Positions 16,360-16,510 of a stretch of 16,510 nucleotides of DNA are shown here, one piece after another. Position numbers and translations under genes: made by a program. The number at the start of each line of letters is the position of its first letter. The stretch's first letter is position 1. The stretch comes from CAYMJK01 sp043101635 (GTDB taxonomy: Bacteria; Planctomycetota; Phycisphaerae; Phycisphaerales; UBA1924), in NCBI GenBank assembly GCA_043101635.1, contig JBICIE010000303.1, positions 1 through 16,510 of the forward strand, written 5' to 3'. The notes under the pieces are model-generated. The model did not search any database and was not told where the DNA came from. It saw only the letters and a program-made list of their open reading frames with translations.

Positions 16360-16510
16360 TGATGCGCGACCGGCGCCGAGTTGCCCCAGTTGCCGCAGCT
16401 CTGCTGCTCTCGCTGCCTGCGGCCGGCGGCGCGGGCCAGGATGCGGCGGCGCCGGCGCCCGGACAGAGCGCGCGCGACGATGGGTGGGACGCTGCCTTCA
16501 CCCGAGACTC
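16359..16510 (+). CDS. Exported protein of unknown function, 5' fragment
   Basis: The frame opens at the ATG at 16359, which shares one base with the channel stop (TGATG), and runs off the window after 50 codons. A purine-rich ribosome site GGAGGGAG lies at about 16348-16355; the next ATG at 16362 fits it equally well. The N-terminus has arginines (MMRDRRR), a hydrophobic core (VAAALLLSLPAAGG) and a likely cleavage region AGGAGQD, so it is a Sec-type signal peptide. An Ala/Pro-rich linker follows. Too little of the mature protein is present to name a family. Confidence 0.65.
   Translation, partial: MMRDRRRVAPVAAALLLSLPAAGGAGQDAAAPAPGQSARDDGWDAAFTRD

Overview
The window is GC-rich, densely coded bacterial DNA, most likely from a planctomycete (Planctomycetota, possibly a Phycisphaerae-like lineage). 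The best evidence is the adjacent pair of a large cytochrome-type PSCyt1/DUF1549/DUF1553 protein and a Tat-exported DUF1501 protein, a hallmark pairing of that phylum. The assignment is inferred from gene content, not from a marker gene.

Positions 1-5424 (minus strand) hold a compact sugar uptake operon, read from high to low coordinates: a short-chain dehydrogenase, a lipoprotein sugar-binding protein, a two-domain RbsA-type ATPase, an RbsC-type permease, and a lipoprotein aldose 1-epimerase (galM) cut off by the window edge. The last four genes abut or overlap (TGA|GTG, GTGA, ATGA), so they are probably translationally coupled. The sugar is unknown. The epimerase and the dehydrogenase suggest an aldose that is taken up and then oxidised.

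Positions 5613-7097 (plus strand) carry a divergent nitronate monooxygenase-like FMN enzyme. It converges on the DUF1501 gene (7161-8600, minus). Upstream of DUF1501, across a 218-bp spacer full of repeats, lies the 1268-residue PSD1-type protein (8819-12625, minus). A divergent Rrf2-type iron-sulfur regulator follows (12780-13274, plus). A shared 11-bp repeat in both divergent promoters hints that this regulator controls the pair.

Positions 13275-13578 hold no gene but contain several blocks of 7-bp tandem repeats. A clear TPP riboswitch (13579-13666) follows. Its own 3' strand is the Shine-Dalgarno of thiC (13670-15670). thiC overlaps a potassium-channel-like membrane protein (15670-16359) by one base, which in turn overlaps the start of an exported protein that runs off the end. 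The whole unit may therefore respond to thiamine pyrophosphate.

Two themes cut across the window. Short-period tandem repeats (7, 8 and 9-10 bp units) sit in spacers and, in one case, in frame inside thiC. TAnnnT promoter boxes lie 6-8 bases before the ATG at three genes, which suggests leaderless mRNAs. I saw no tRNA, rRNA, transposase, CRISPR array or phage gene.
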